A stretch of 64,000 bases of DNA from Serpula lacrymans var. lacrymans S7.9 (lineage: Eukaryota; Basidiomycota; Agaricomycetes; Boletales; Serpulaceae). Below are positions 52,353 to 64,000 of this stretch, piece after piece. Within the stretch, counting starts at the first letter, position 1. Each line of letters starts with the position of its first letter. The stretch covers positions 2,352,684 through 2,416,683 of the forward strand of contig NW_006763294.1 in the NCBI RefSeq assembly GCF_000218685.1, given 5' to 3'. The translations under genes and the position numbers were made by a program. Below the pieces are notes generated by a model. That model worked only from the letters and a program-made list of their open reading frames with translations, was not told the origin of the DNA and ran no database searches.

Positions 52353-54373
52353 ATGCACCTCAGCAATGGTGCGTTCAGAGGAATCTACATCTGCCTTTTG
52401 CTACTTCGCATATGTTTTGCTCTCTTTGGGACGGGCTACATACATCCTGACGAACATTTTCAGAATGGAGAGGTCCTAGCTGGTATTTTTTAAATTGGGT
52501 TTTCCTTGATGAGTCCATGAATTAACAGTCCAGAAAGGTAGTATCCTCGGATATCACTCCTTGCAGACTTGGGAGTGGGATTTCAAGTCTCCTATACGTT
52601 CCATCGTACCGCCATTCGTCACTACTGGGTTACCTTTCTGGTTCGCGAAAGCTCTGCTCGGCGGTGAAGTACCTTGATGTGCCTCTTCTACTCTTCGCCA
52701 TCTTACGGTACATGTTGTCCTAAGGGTCGCCATCTCTTGTCCCGTCTCTTATCTTTCGTTTGGAACGTCTATCTTTTTTCGGCTTGTCCGTACTAATTGG
52801 TTGGCATGTTTACTTTATGGTACATCTGACTGAACTAATTTTAACCCACAGATTATTGCGCTGCCGCCTTGATAACCCAACCAGCACAGCGACGTCATGG
52901 GCTTATCCTCATAGCCTCTTCGCATGTCTTGCATACATTCCAAGTGCGACCATTTTCGAACTCGATTGAAGCCCTAATTTTGGCAATATGTCTTGTCTTG
53001 CTGCGTAGTATTGTTGCTCGCACTGCTAACAAGCTGGATCGAAAAGTGAGCTTTGTTACAGACTCATCTGGCTAAGGAATCTTGAACATTTTGTGTATGG
53101 CACTTAGAGACGTCAACTCAACCTCCTGGCATTCTTTTTTGTTACTGGGATATTCACAAGAGTCACGTTTCTTGTCTTTGGGCTGCCGATAGCATATCAA
53201 GTAATACTCTGGACTATGCGGCAGAACACCACCTACAAATCGCGACAAAGTAATAGTTTGGGGTATTTATGGGTCCAACTTTTATTTCCTCCTTTGGTCA
53301 CCGCTGTCTTGACCGCCGTTGCATTCATCGCCGTTGATTCTATTTATTTCCGTGGAGGCCTCACGAGTATCACTATTACTCCTTTGAACTTTTTGCTCTA
53401 CAACTTTTCTCCGGACAACTTAGCTGAGCACGGGCTACATCCCCGATGGTTACATATCTTCGTCAATCTTCCGATGATTATTGGCCCAAGTATGGTGTGG
53501 CTTGCCTTCGGTGCACTATACGATCGCAATTCCCGGCACAAGCTTGACGATGCAACAACTGTGGTCAACCAAAGTACCAGATCATCTTTGAATTCACTGT
53601 GACCTCGCTGATATTGTGTTGCATGTAGCTGCTGTCTATATCATTTTTATCTCACTGGCCGTGCTATCGATCCAGCCCCATCAAGAACCCCGGTTCCTCA
53701 TTCCCCTCTTACTTCCATTTGTTGTGCTTGTTGTAAATCACGGCAACATAGTCCGTGCGGGAAAGTTGTTCTGGGCAAGTTTCCAGGTCCCGGGTGAATG
53801 TACTACCGTAAGCTAATTCTCCGTTTTAACAGGTATCATGGGTTCTTTTTAACTTTGTCTTGTCCGCTGTTTTCGGTGTGCTTCATCAAGGCGGCGTTGT
53901 TCCATCACTGTTTTACCTGCACTCGAAACTAGAAGATACGGCATTTGCGGGGAATGTCCATATCGTGTACTGGAAAACCTACATGCCCCCACGTCATTTG
54001 CTAGGGGTTCAGGACCAAGGTAGGCCGCATGCCCGTGATGTTTGACAAACACTAAGATGTGTCGCATCACTCAGAGTTCTTTTCTCGTCCGATAGTGATT
54101 ACGGACCTTGCCGGCGCGCGACAGAATGATCTTCGGGACATTTTTTATGCGGACCTCAGCGGGACAACGTTCTTGGTCACAACCGCAGCAATGCACTCAA
54201 GTCTTCCCCAGCCATTGTCAGACTGCCTTGTTGTTCAACATCGAATATTCCCCCACCTCGATTTAGACCACCTATCTGAAAGCGTGGAGGCTGGGTGGTC
54301 GGATGGCCTTAGTCTCCTTGTATACCTGACAGATCATGACTGCATCGCCAACAGATCGCATTCGTTGGAATAA
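52353..54373 (+). CDS. GPI mannosyltransferase 4 (SMP3/PIG-Z family)
   Basis: ATG 52353 starts MHLSNGAFRGIYICLLLL, a first membrane segment. It is followed by GTGYIHPDEHFQNGE, the HPDE-type lumenal motif of GT22 mannosyltransferases, then after an intron GYHSLQTWEWDFKSPIR and SIVPPFVTTGLPFWFA. Further exons hold hydrophobic helices and IQPHQEPRFLIPLLLPFVVL, the conserved HxEPRF region. The C-terminus is lumenal-like and ends at TAA 54373. The family adds the fourth mannose to the GPI anchor precursor in the ER. About six introns. Exon limits in the middle were not all resolved. Confidence 0.85.
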
Positions 54374-55076
54374 TGGATGCCCCTGCACGCTTGCCGCCAT
54401 TCACTTGGCACACGCTTGTACATGCTCGAGCTACACAAGACTAGGCGAGGTCTTCATAGCATGATGGCACAAGGCTAAAGTCACACCAGTTCTCAATCTA
54501 GGTTATCCGTTCTTTCTTTTGGCGACAAAGGAGCTCCTCGGCATCAGTTTATTTTGCGACACTTTCATTTGTATTAAAATTCTTAATTTTATTCACCCAG
54601 CATCATGAACATATCATTCTGCATCTGATTCAACCTCTCTTCGGGATGATGTTGTCTACCTCGATGTACGCTGTCTTATTAGAACAAGTGACTCGAACAA
54701 GTTGCGTGAGTATTGGCGCAAGCACGCGACATCGGAAATGAGCTACCGATCATCGAGCGCCTGGAGTTGTCGATCACATATATCTTCACATGTTGCTGAT
54801 GTCTTTGGCCTTTTCTGTAGTGCCCTTCCACTGAGATAGGACGTTTTGCGCAGTGGGGAAATGTAACTCCCTTGCTTCTAGATGACAACAAACGTCCTCG
54901 TGTTAGCTGCAAGCTGCCTCCATTCGACAAAGTTTGATATCTCAGCTTATATCTGCTTCCCTAATGAATTATCCAGGATGTAGGACATGCGACTTACACA
55001 TGTGCACAAGCTATATATCAGTCTTGCCTCTGACCTAACAGAAATCTTACCTCGTCCACCCTCGCAACTTTCAAGA
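54374..55076. other. Intergenic region
   Basis: About 700 bp between SMP3 and the BTB gene. It should contain the SMP3 terminator and the BTB promoter. An upstream ATG at 54987 is in frame with the BTB start but lies in sequence without conserved character. Nothing else seen. Confidence 0.45.
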
Positions 55077-56095
55077 ATGAGTTGGAATCAACTTCCTCTT
55101 TCACTTGCTTCAGGTCTACCACTTCCAAGCTCTCAGTATCAATCTCATGAGCCCACGGCGTCCAGCGTGAGTTCGAATGGGTCAGAGCATCTTTACAATG
55201 CATCCTTGAGCTCTTCGGCGCCTTCTCTAAACACATCTTTACCTCCTCACGCGAGCACATTCGGCCATGCGCCCGGGGTTGGTAGCCCTGTTGACTCCAT
55301 AAACAGTGCCCTCTCAATTCTGATACCACGAGCCGCCCTTCAGACTAATCGATACCACCCAACCTTTTTCATGCAAGATGTTATGTCCATATTCCTGGTA
55401 AAACTGTTTGATATTTTTAATTGTGACCAGACTGATTTGGTGATGCTCATCAGGTGGATGGCGTGCTCTTTAAGGTGCATCGATACTTTCTACAGCGAGA
55501 ATCCGATGTGTTTCGGTCTATGTTCTCTTGTCCTCCTACAGAAGAAGGCCCAGAAGGAGAGTCAGATGACAAGCCTATTTTCCTACCGGAAGTAACTCGT
55601 TTGGAATTCGAAAGCCTTTTGAATTTCTTCTATAATAGGTTCGTTAAATGAATATATGTTATTGACACACAATACCGATACTATCGTATCGTGGTACTGA
55701 AATATCAATGTCACAGTTTGTACGGCAAACCGCTTGATTCTCTGGACGAATGGATCTCTCTATTGTCCATCTCCTCCCGCTACAGCATGGACGGGATTCG
55801 TGAGCGAGCTATCGAAGAGATAGAGAAATCCATACCCCCTATGCTCCCTGTTTCTCAGATTGTTCTAGCAAAAAAACATCATGTCAAGACATGGCTTGCT
55901 CCTGCATACGAAGCACTGTGCACACGTAAAGAATCGCTGACTGTAGCTGAGGCAGAGCAGCTGGGTTTAGTGACGTCAATTCTTCTTGCAGGGGCTCGAG
56001 AAAAGCTGTTCGACAAGGAACTTTGCCCAAAATGTAGGTCACGTCCCACACGTTGTTCAAAGGCAGAACTCGTCAGGGAGGTATTTTCTCTCTAA
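55077..56095 (+). CDS. BTB/POZ domain protein
   Basis: Three exons. ATG 55077 (MSWNQLPLSLASGLPLPSSQ) begins a Ser/Pro-rich disordered N-terminus, then HPTFFMQDVMSIFL. After an intron ending at about 55453 comes the BTB core VDGVLFKVHRYFLQRESDVF and IFLPEVTRLEFESLLNFFYN. After the second intron follow SLDEWISLLSISSRYSMDGI and RERAIEEIEKS. The C-terminal part includes LVTSILLAGAREKLFD and a Cys pair LCPKCRSRPTRC, ending at 56095. Such agaricomycete BTB proteins are numerous and uncharacterised; the BTB fold mediates protein-protein contacts and sometimes Cul3 binding. Confidence 0.85.
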
Positions 56096-56273
56096 ATATT
56101 GGTTTCACTATATATATCAAGGTCTGGGCTAGGGATGATCGCGCAGAACTGCCTCATATGATTTCTCCTAACTTCTCGTCGTGTGGCTTACAAAATACAT
56201 ACATGGACTAAAGAAATACAACACGTTTGGACTATGATAGCTCGCCAGATTTGACAATTAAGCGGACTTGACG

Positions 56274-56841
56274 CTAGACGTCTTTACAATAGATACATGG
56301 TTAGCAAATGTACAACATGCATTCATACTGTGGCGCTTACTTCTGCACCGTTGACAACGGGGGTCTTGTTTGGCGGAGAGGTGGAAACAGCAGAGGAAGT
56401 GCGTGCGATGGCCGATAAATCAATATCTGTTATTAAAGACAATGAAATCGGATTAATCAATGACCAAAATAGATTACTATACCTTCCCCTTTGAGGGCCA
56501 TTTTCCTGAACTGTCTAGCACTCTCTCTTTCTGCTTCAGTGAAGGAGCTTCCCCTTCTGTCGGTAGTAGGCTTCTTGGATTCAGCAACTACACGCAGAGA
56601 TCAGATAGGGATGTGATCAAGTAGTGCAACGCATACCTTTAGGTTGACCTGCAGTCACCTCTGCGAGATCTCGTTGCTCGTCTTCCAAAGCAGCAGCCTC
56701 TAGGTAGCCTTCATCGGCGAGACTGCCCCAGTTGTGGTATCCACCTCCGTTTTTGCGAAGAGATTTGTCAAGACCCGACTTTGACTCTGAGCGGTCCCTC
56801 ACGGCAGCACGGGGAAAGACTGAGCGCTCGGTACGAGTCAT
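56274..56841 (-). CDS. Small HABP4/Stm1-like protein
   Basis: Minus strand, ATG 56841 (MTRTERSVFPRAAVRDRSES). The segment SGLDKSLRKNGGGYHNWGSL resembles the RxFDR...GGxGxxNWG motif of the hyaluronan/mRNA-binding (HABP4, PAI-RBP1) and Stf2/Tma10-type proteins. Downstream exons give DRRGSSFTEAERESARQFRK and DLSAIARTSSAVSTSPPN. The last splice is uncertain: the protein ends either at the TAG at 56274 or, unspliced, about 50 bp earlier. It is highly charged and probably disordered. Yeast relatives are linked to ribosome association or stress; the function here is inferred only from the motif. Confidence 0.65.
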
Positions 56842-57476
56842 GCCGTATTACAGAGTGTGTAGGGCCTCCAAATCGAGAATATGGATAAGTATGAGAAGAT
56901 TTGAACTGATGGACAGATGTAAAACAGGACTTTTCGAATTGTTTGGAAAGAGGTTTGAGAAAGGATGGGGCCCTTTATATCATCGGGAAAACGGTGATAC
57001 CAGGGCTGACGCCACCTTCGAGACCAAATACCTTGCTCCCGTGACCATCCTTTGTACGTTTTCATGGACCGTAGCGATGTGAAGGATGATTATTTTGAAG
57101 TGCTTCCTTGATACACGTCGCATAAGCATGTCTTCCATGCATTGTACATACACAGTACTTCATTTTAGCACACTGATTGTGATAACTAACTGGCGAACGC
57201 TGAGTGCTGCATGCTCGTGTGCACCATGACACTGGGGTGGGAGGAGCCACTTACTGGTTTGGGTCACCTGTGATAGCGGGGTAACGTGGAAAATAACGTC
57301 ACTCTTGCTTGGCACGTGCCGTGGCTGTGTGTACAGTACACCGCGAGTTAGGAGTGGCAACTTCTCCATTTATAACCTCATCTTCAGCTTTGAATCCGAC
57401 TTCTTAGATTCTTCAGGTTCGAGTGTTCAAATCTACCAACATTATCATATAGACGAATTGTTTAACGTTGCGACAT
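56842..57476. other. Divergent intergenic region
   Basis: 635 bp between the HABP4-like gene (leftward) and the phosphatase gene (rightward). It probably contains both promoters. No motif recognised. Confidence 0.5.
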
Positions 57477-60400
57477 ATGGTGTTGGACTACGGATACATT
57501 GACAGAACAGTCACATCTTGTTTGCGGTCCACAGAGGAACTGAGGGTTGCCCTGGAGGCTAACTGGATATTACAGCGAGATGACCGTGACCAAGTGCCTT
57601 CGATGCGAAATCTCACATATCAGCCGGTCGACTATAACAACAACGTTCAGAACAAGCGGATATTGGCTGTGATTGTACACAAGCTCCCTGATGGCCGTGT
57701 CGAAGAGGGAGGGTGAGTTTCTTATCACTAGCTTGTACCAGGTTCTCGCCGAATGGGCAAAGGAGCTTTATCATCATGGGCAGGAATTTGCTTAAAATCC
57801 AGTGGTGCGGATGAGGAAATGTTTTTATTTATTACGACAATTACAATGCACATTACCATACCTCCAGATATTGATACTCACTTCATTTTCCCCCCCAAGG
57901 CTTTTCGTTTTTAAATATCGCTCCAGGGCTCTGTACGATGGACTTCGGCTGCAATGGGCCTATCCGATTGTCACTGATTTCACGATCGGAGTTTCTCAAC
58001 CGAAGAAAGAAATATCGAGTTCGAATTTACCATCATCTGCAAATTCGTCTCGTTCTGGTATGTAATATGGGCCATGCACTTACTGTCTCCATATTATCTG
58101 TACCCTAACCGTCGTTCCTAAGAATTTACGCTTACCCTGAAGTCTCAGGATGGAGATTCAAAACCTTTGTCAGTGAAAGTCCAAGACACTCAACGGTTGC
58201 AACGCCTGCTGGCGGAATACAATTATCTCAAATCGATAACTGATTCGTTTGAGTGTATGTGCCTGGCTTCTGCGATAGCATATAGTGACATTTCTTGTGC
58301 AGACAAACCGGAGAGTGCATATGACGGCCACCAGTGGATCGCTCCATACATTCGGAAGCAGAAATCTCTTCCATCCTGTATGTATCATCTTTTATACCAT
58401 ATATTTTGTATCATTTGCATGTTTTGAAACCGGTTAAACATGAATGATTTTCTTCAGTAAAATATGATTTGGACACGCAAACTGACCTATAGTATAAAGT
58501 GGTAGATATTCGGATCTCTCGTCAGCCCCTGCACTTACGACTGTCTTCAGCGAGTGCTGGGCTTCCCGGAGACGACATGGGTGATATAGATATTATACGA
58601 GAAGATTGGGTTCGTAGGACGGCAATTGAAAGATGCAAGAGTGCATCACCGAGAGTTACAAATGGTCCCCTTCGGTGTGTATTTTCGACTGGTAAACCCC
58701 TAAGTTGCTAAAGACAGTTTAGGCTGCGTATCGGAACCTTTAATGTCAACGGAAAGAACCCTTCACAGGACCTATCAGCATGGGTCAGAGGTGGTATATC
58801 GAGGCAAAAGGGAGGGAAGTCTTTCATACCTCCCGTAGCACCAGTTTCTCCCTTTGAGCTTTTCTCTGATCCCATAAATAATGGTAAGTTGTGATAGTTG
58901 TTCTAGCACAATCAAGCTCGGGATACTAACATTGCAGCACAGTTCAATCGCTGGATGCATCTAATGATCCCCACTTAACCGTCTCCGCAACCCATCCAGG
59001 ATCTTCACAAACTTCATTACAGGAAAATAACATCCAGGGCAATACTGATGCCGACCCTGATGTTCTAGTATTAGGCTTTCAAGAACTAGACCTTTCCACA
59101 GAAGCTTTGTTGTATTCTACCAGTACATTAAAGGAGGATGCCTGGGTGGTTTCTGTCTTCGCAGCTCTAGGCGAGAAAGCCGCAGTTTATCAGAAGGTGC
59201 TGTTGGTTCTATGGCGACTCGCTTCATATCGTACCAATGGCTAAAACTTGTTTGCAGTTAGCATCGAAGCAACTCGTTGGCATGCTGCTATTGGTGATCG
59301 TCAAAAGTTCTTTGGCACCTTATTTCAGTAACGTTAAATCCAGCGTTGCTGGCTCTGGTATCATGGGGATCATGGCGAGTTTCTCAATTCAATGTTGACA
59401 TATGATTCTGATAATATCATTAATGTAGGGAAACAAAGGCGCTACTGCCTTACGCATAACTTATACTCCTCCCACCTCACCTTCACTAAGGCAGCCACGC
59501 CCTGCGGTGCTCACCTTTGTCAATTCTCATCTAGCCGCATTTGATGAAATGGTAGACAGACGCAACTACGACTTTCACGAACTGTCCAGACGCCTTGCAT
59601 TTGAGAGTAACACAACGGACGATGTAGCTTCAACCGCCGGAGCCCCACTACCCTCAGAAGTGCCAACGACAAATATATATGAGACTGATGCTTTGTTCTG
59701 GATAGTAAGTTGATCTGTATATATTTGGTCGGTAAAACTAATGCGAAGTACAATAGGGAGGTCTGTTAGTCTCGTTTAGAGTTGGTATGCTGTTGTTGAC
59801 GTGGGAGCCAGACTTAAACTATAGACTAGACATTGATGATTCCGATGTGAGGAGCTTAATAGTTACTCGAAATTCCGAAAACAATAATATGGCGACCTTG
59901 GTGAAATATGACCAGGTATGTCAGACTAATTAATTTTTTTGATATACGAGTTCAAAATATCTAGTTGAGGAATGCTATTCGTGCTGGAAAAGCTTTTGCT
60001 GGCTTTTCGGAGTATCCTGTCACCCACCCACCGTTTGTGATATCTTCCCAACATCATGGTTTTTGACCTAACCTCTTATCAGGTCTTACAAGTTCGTCCT
60101 TGGCGTACAAACGGATAATAATATGGGATACGATGCAAAGTGAGACTTCTTCGCCGTCGTCGATCGATTCTGTACTTATCGACAACTTGAGACGTAAACC
60201 TGCTTGGACAGATCGCATCTTACATATGTCGAACCCTTTGATACAAGTGAAGCAATTGTCATACGTTAGTCACCCTGAAATCACCCTGAGTGACCATAGG
60301 CCTGTCTCTGGCGAGTTTGATATTCAAGTATGATCATGTGCACTTTGCATGAATTTGTCTGATCGTCATTATTCTTTCATAGATCGACAACCTTGATAAC

Positions 60401-61986
60401 GAACATTATGGAAACGCAGTTTCTGACCTGTTTCAAGAAGTAGCAGGTTTTGAAGAGTCGGAGACGCCTCCCAGGTTAAAATTAGAGGCGACCACTATCT
60501 CTCTCGGGAAAGTTTTGTGAGTCCCCTGCTTTTTTCTAGGAGGTCGTACGCTTAGTACATACCTTCAATCCAGCTATATGCGGCGCCTTCGCCGTGCATT
60601 AAAGCTTGAAAACGTCGGAAGCGTATGTTATTGTTTATGTGCTCTGGCGCAACTTTCATTATGTCATCTGTAGATCCCCTGCGCGTATCGATTTGTGCCT
60701 GTTGATGTGCACGTACCAATCTGTAAGCCCAAGACCTCTTGTATGCATAGTGTTCACCCTTTTTGCGACCAGGTCCACAGTGGATGAATCTCGAGCCTGT
60801 GGCAGTAAGTTACACTCAAACCCTCCGGTACAGCAATCTGATTGAACAACTACAACAGGGTTTATTAAGACCAGGCGAATCAACAGAAGTTGCAATCACT
60901 GCGTATGTGGATAACGATAGAGCCTCCAAAATGAATCTTGGTTCAACTCGCATTGACTGCACACTCATCCTACATACCTTGCTTGGGAAAGATCACTTCA
61001 TTACTGTCCGTGGGGAATACCGTAAGGTTTATATTTGTATCCCTGATGTTCGATATATTGATGTCGCTTATTCATAGAATATACGTGTTTTGCAAACTCC
61101 TTGTCCAGGCTTACTCGCCTTCCTGGGCCTATACGTTCTGTCAAGTCCCCACAGAACTTGATTTTATCTAATGGGCGGCAATCGATCAATGCTCCAAGGG
61201 AAATCATGCGGCTAATCAACTGGTTAATGTCTTATGCCCGTGATTCTGTGCGTCGGTAGATTTCCGACCTCAAAGAATGACACTTAGCAGCTTGCGATTG
61301 TGCAGTACGGATTGTTTACATCTCCAGTGGACGAAAGTCTAGTTGCTGACATTCGTGAGGTAAGTGGACATGAACTATATTCCTGTCCTGGATAATCATG
61401 CTAACTTCGTTAACAACAAGTCCTTAGACACAGGAAACGACTTTCCACCGAGGGCATCTCCGCACGATCGCGCCTTGGTTCTAGCAGTCGGTTCAACCCT
61501 GTTACAACTTCTAGATTCCCTGACAGAACCGGTTGTTCCTGCTTCCTTACATGCCAAATGTTTGGAGGCCGAAAATCGAGATGAAGCTTTTGAGGTGCGT
61601 GGTCATTGTGTAGCTAGTTCGTATCACACATCAAAGTTGTTTTCTCAGCTCTTGGACGGATTTCCGACCGAATCTGTGAATGTGAGTATACACAGTTAGT
61701 TGAAGACTGACTGATTATTGAATTTGTATAGGTTTGGGTATCTGTGACGGCTTTCCTGCATTATATCAGCCAGCAGGGTTCATCGGCCTCATCCCCTAAC
61801 CAGTCTCTAAGAGCTAGAGCATTAGGCACGTAATCATTGCCACAGGATATATCTTACTGACTATTCTCCGCCTGTCACGTAGCCTCTACCTTTGCTCCCA
61901 TACTACTTCGCGATGATGCAAGCAACACTTATCCTCGTGTTTCGCCTATCGGGAAGCAGAACTTCTTACTTTTTTTCATCAATTGA
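57477..61986 (+). CDS. OCRL/INPP5B-like inositol polyphosphate 5-phosphatase with RhoGAP-like domain
   Basis: A large gene with many introns. A PH-like N-terminal region begins MVLDYGYIDRTVTSCLRS. The 5-phosphatase domain starts at LRIGTFNVNGKNPSQDLSAW and continues with VLVLGFQELDLS, GIMGIMGNKGATA, the catalytic FVNSHLAAF, KPAWTDRILHMS and LSDHRPVSGEF. An ASH-type beta domain (VAITAYVDNDRASKMNLGST) and a C-terminal RhoGAP-like domain (LFTSPVDESLVADIREALDT, LLQLLDSLTEPVVPASL, WVSVTAFLHYISQ, ALASTFAPILLR) follow, ending at TGA 61986. The order PH, 5-phosphatase, ASH, RhoGAP is that of OCRL. It removes the 5-phosphate from PI(4,5)P2 on endosomal and Golgi membranes. The RhoGAP part lacks an arginine finger. 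Confidence 0.88.
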
Positions 61987-62130
61987 ATGTACTTCCAATT
62001 TAACCGATACCACTCTATGCAACGCGGAACTAAACAAAGATTTGGATAACCTTGGTATTTAAAAGCAATGTACAACCGTAGCACGGGATTACATCTGATC
62101 AGCTTGTATTACATTTACTTGTTCCGTTTG

Positions 62131-63675
62131 TTATGCAAACAGTTTCTTGAAGGCTTTCTTTTCTTTGTCGCGCTTCTCCTTCTTGCGCTGCCTGACTTTA
62201 GCCAGCTCGGTGGCAATCGCCTGGTCCTCTTTGACCAGCTCACTGGCTTGCACGAGATCTTTCTCGGCTTCTTCCTCATCTTTTAGAATGACACGGGCCA
62301 ATGCTCGTCGGTATAAAGCTTTGGCTGTAGTTCATCGTCAGGAAGCTTTCTCAAGATTTACAGGAAGTAAATGGGATCTGCTGACCTTTGTCTGCGGCAT
62401 TCAACTCGAGCTTGTTGAGGGCACGAGTAGTGTTGTCCTGAGCGACCGTCGCATTGTATAACGTCTGAGGTTGCACTCGCAAAGCAGCAAGAGCAGAGTT
62501 TAGGAGGAGTGGAGCCATCAACGAGTCGAAAGAATCCTTCAACTCCGGCGGTGAATTATCCGGCATCACGGGATGTACGTCAAGATAACGAATGGACTCT
62601 TTTTTATCGTGACCCAAGTCAGGATTCATGAGCAACATTACAAAATCGGTGGAGCTTACTAAGGTATTTCTGGAGAGCTAGTTCGGTTTGACCTTCTTTG
62701 AAGAGTTTGTTGCCGATTTCCCTTATTTCTCGTGCGGCTTTTAGTGCGACTTCGGGGTTTTGGACATCACGGTCATCATCGTCTGGATAGTCCTCATAGG
62801 CATCGCCATCCGTGTTTTCAACAGGCGCAAGGTCAGGGTCGTCGGGGGAAAGAACACCACAGGAAGCAATGACGATAGGAGAGGTTGGGACGTCACCAGA
62901 TGACGTGGGGGAATTTTCCATCTGGCGAACTGTGAGGGTGGTATTAAAGCGATTGGAAAAGAAACTGGACAGATAACTAATAACCTATCGATTTGCCTCG
63001 GACGACTTCACCGAAAACAACATGTTTACCGTCAAGATGTGCGCAGGGCCTTGCAGTAATGAAAAATTGAGAGCCATTGGTGTCTTTACCAGCATTTGCC
63101 TAGCACGAGTTGTTTAGTGTTGAAAGGGAATAAGAATAGCATATCGATCTTACCATTGAGAGCAGGAAAGGCTTCGTATGATTCACAAGGAAACCTTCAT
63201 CTTCGAACTTTTCGCCGTAGATGGACTCTCCACCGGTACCTACAGACGCTCGGTGATAAGTCTACCTCAAAGCGCGCGTTCGCCAAGTAGATCATACCAT
63301 TTCCAGCTGTGAAATCACCTCCTTGACACATGAAGCTATGGCAACGGAATAGAGAGACGCGTTAGTATGTCTGCTATTTAGCCCTTGAGTGATAAGAGCG
63401 CGAATGTTTACTCTTTGATGATTCGATGAAAACGGGAGCCTTCATAAGACAACTTCTTGCCTGATGCTCCTTCTCCCTTTTCACCTGTACATAGCGCACC
63501 TGTAGCCACGAGGTAAGCCGGGAAATGGGAGGTAAAATCTACAGACAAGGTCATACATACGGAAGTTCTCAGCTGTCTTGGGTACTAGATCGTTATACAG
63601 AGAGAATATGATGCGTCCTGCAGGCTTCTCTCCGATGGTAATGTCGAAGTATGTGATCGTGCGCTCAGACGCCAT
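62131..63675 (-). CDS. Cyclophilin-40 (peptidyl-prolyl isomerase D, Hsp90 co-chaperone)
   Basis: Minus strand, ATG 63675 ([20 protein letters not shown]), with about seven exons. The cyclophilin domain has [50 protein letters not shown] and [12 protein letters not shown]. An acidic linker ([20 protein letters not shown]) leads to three TPRs ([59 protein letters not shown]). The basic tail [17 protein letters not shown] ends at TAA 62131. Catalytic and cyclosporin-binding residues of the isomerase core appear conserved. The TPRs bind the EEVD end of Hsp90. Equivalent to yeast Cpr6/Cpr7. Confidence 0.92.
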
Positions 63676-64000
63676 TATGGATTGCAGTGAACTAGCTTTA
63701 GATCTGCTGAGACTGGGTGCAAGAAATAAGTCTAACAATTTATAGAAGCGAGAACAGTGTTGAGTCGTTATGTAATGTGGTAGAACGTACCAGAAAGTGC
63801 AACTCACCTACACGCGCTACTAGTAGGCGCGGCAGTGATAATTGACTCAAGAGACCTGATTCAGATATATGCGCAACAAGCATCATTTTATCTTGCAGTG
63901 CCTCATCTGTACAGTGATCGCTTGTCCCTTTTTCTCATTATTACTTTCTCATGTAGTCATCCAAATTTCATGACCAAGTTCTCGATACACTCTTTCTTTT
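63676..64000. other. Upstream region of the cyclophilin gene to the window edge
   Basis: 325 bp, presumably the cyclophilin-40 promoter. No other gene is supported. Confidence 0.5.

Overview
The window is nuclear DNA of a filamentous basidiomycete, most likely an Agaricomycete (mushroom-forming fungus). The evidence is protein-coding genes split by many short (about 45-70 nt) GT-AG introns, a class I hydrophobin, basidiomycete-type housekeeping proteins, a DIRS-like tyrosine-recombinase retroelement and chromodomain Ty3/Gypsy elements. Nothing bacterial or organellar was seen.

Layout. 1-4.9 kb: a decayed DIRS-like retroelement (tyrosine recombinase, RNase H and RT on the minus strand) broken by a 1.8-kb TG...CA repeat that looks like a solo LTR, then a 698-bp solo Gypsy LTR with a 5-bp target duplication. 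6.3-11.8 kb: gamma-butyrobetaine dioxygenase-like (+), a peroxisomal MaoC-type enoyl-CoA hydratase ending in AKL (-), and an AIM9-like mitochondrial kinase-fold protein (-). 11.8-13.8 kb: no recognisable gene. 13.8-28.9 kb: a compact housekeeping block whose first seven genes strictly alternate strands: hexokinase (-), mitochondrial uL14 (+), ATP synthase gamma (-), eIF2-beta (+), CAF-1 p60 (-), Ino80 subunit Ies1 (+), Nup54/57 (-); eL27 (-) follows. Three divergent pairs share start-to-start gaps of only about 0.2 kb.

29.3-46.7 kb: a nested retrotransposon cluster. An old chromodomain Gypsy element (minus strand, with stop codons) was hit twice. An intact 8,031-bp Gypsy element (33576-41606, TSD acttc, 696-bp LTRs with about six differences) entered it. 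A 1,821-bp solo LTR (42277-44097, TSD ccgt) entered its gag. A 342-bp solo LTR (TSD cttag) and two inverted copies of a roughly 310-bp repeat lie around the cluster.

47.4-64 kb: hydrophobin (-), an alpha/beta hydrolase (+), RPB9 (-), GPI mannosyltransferase SMP3 (+), a BTB protein (+), a small HABP4/Stm1-like protein (-), an OCRL-like inositol 5-phosphatase with RhoGAP-like domain (+), and a cyclophilin-40 (-).

The strongest unusual signal is in the intact Gypsy element. Its predicted transcript starts at 41094, where a Tf1-like 11-nt self-primer sits. From there no ATG occurs on the sense strand for 1,092 nt, and only three occur in the 1,978 nt before the gag ATG. Yet two long overlapping open frames (about 150 and 383 codons) of unknown function fill this leader. 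This suggests an extra, non-AUG-initiated or leaky-scanned coding module upstream of gag. All exon boundaries given are read by eye from splice signals and conserved protein context.
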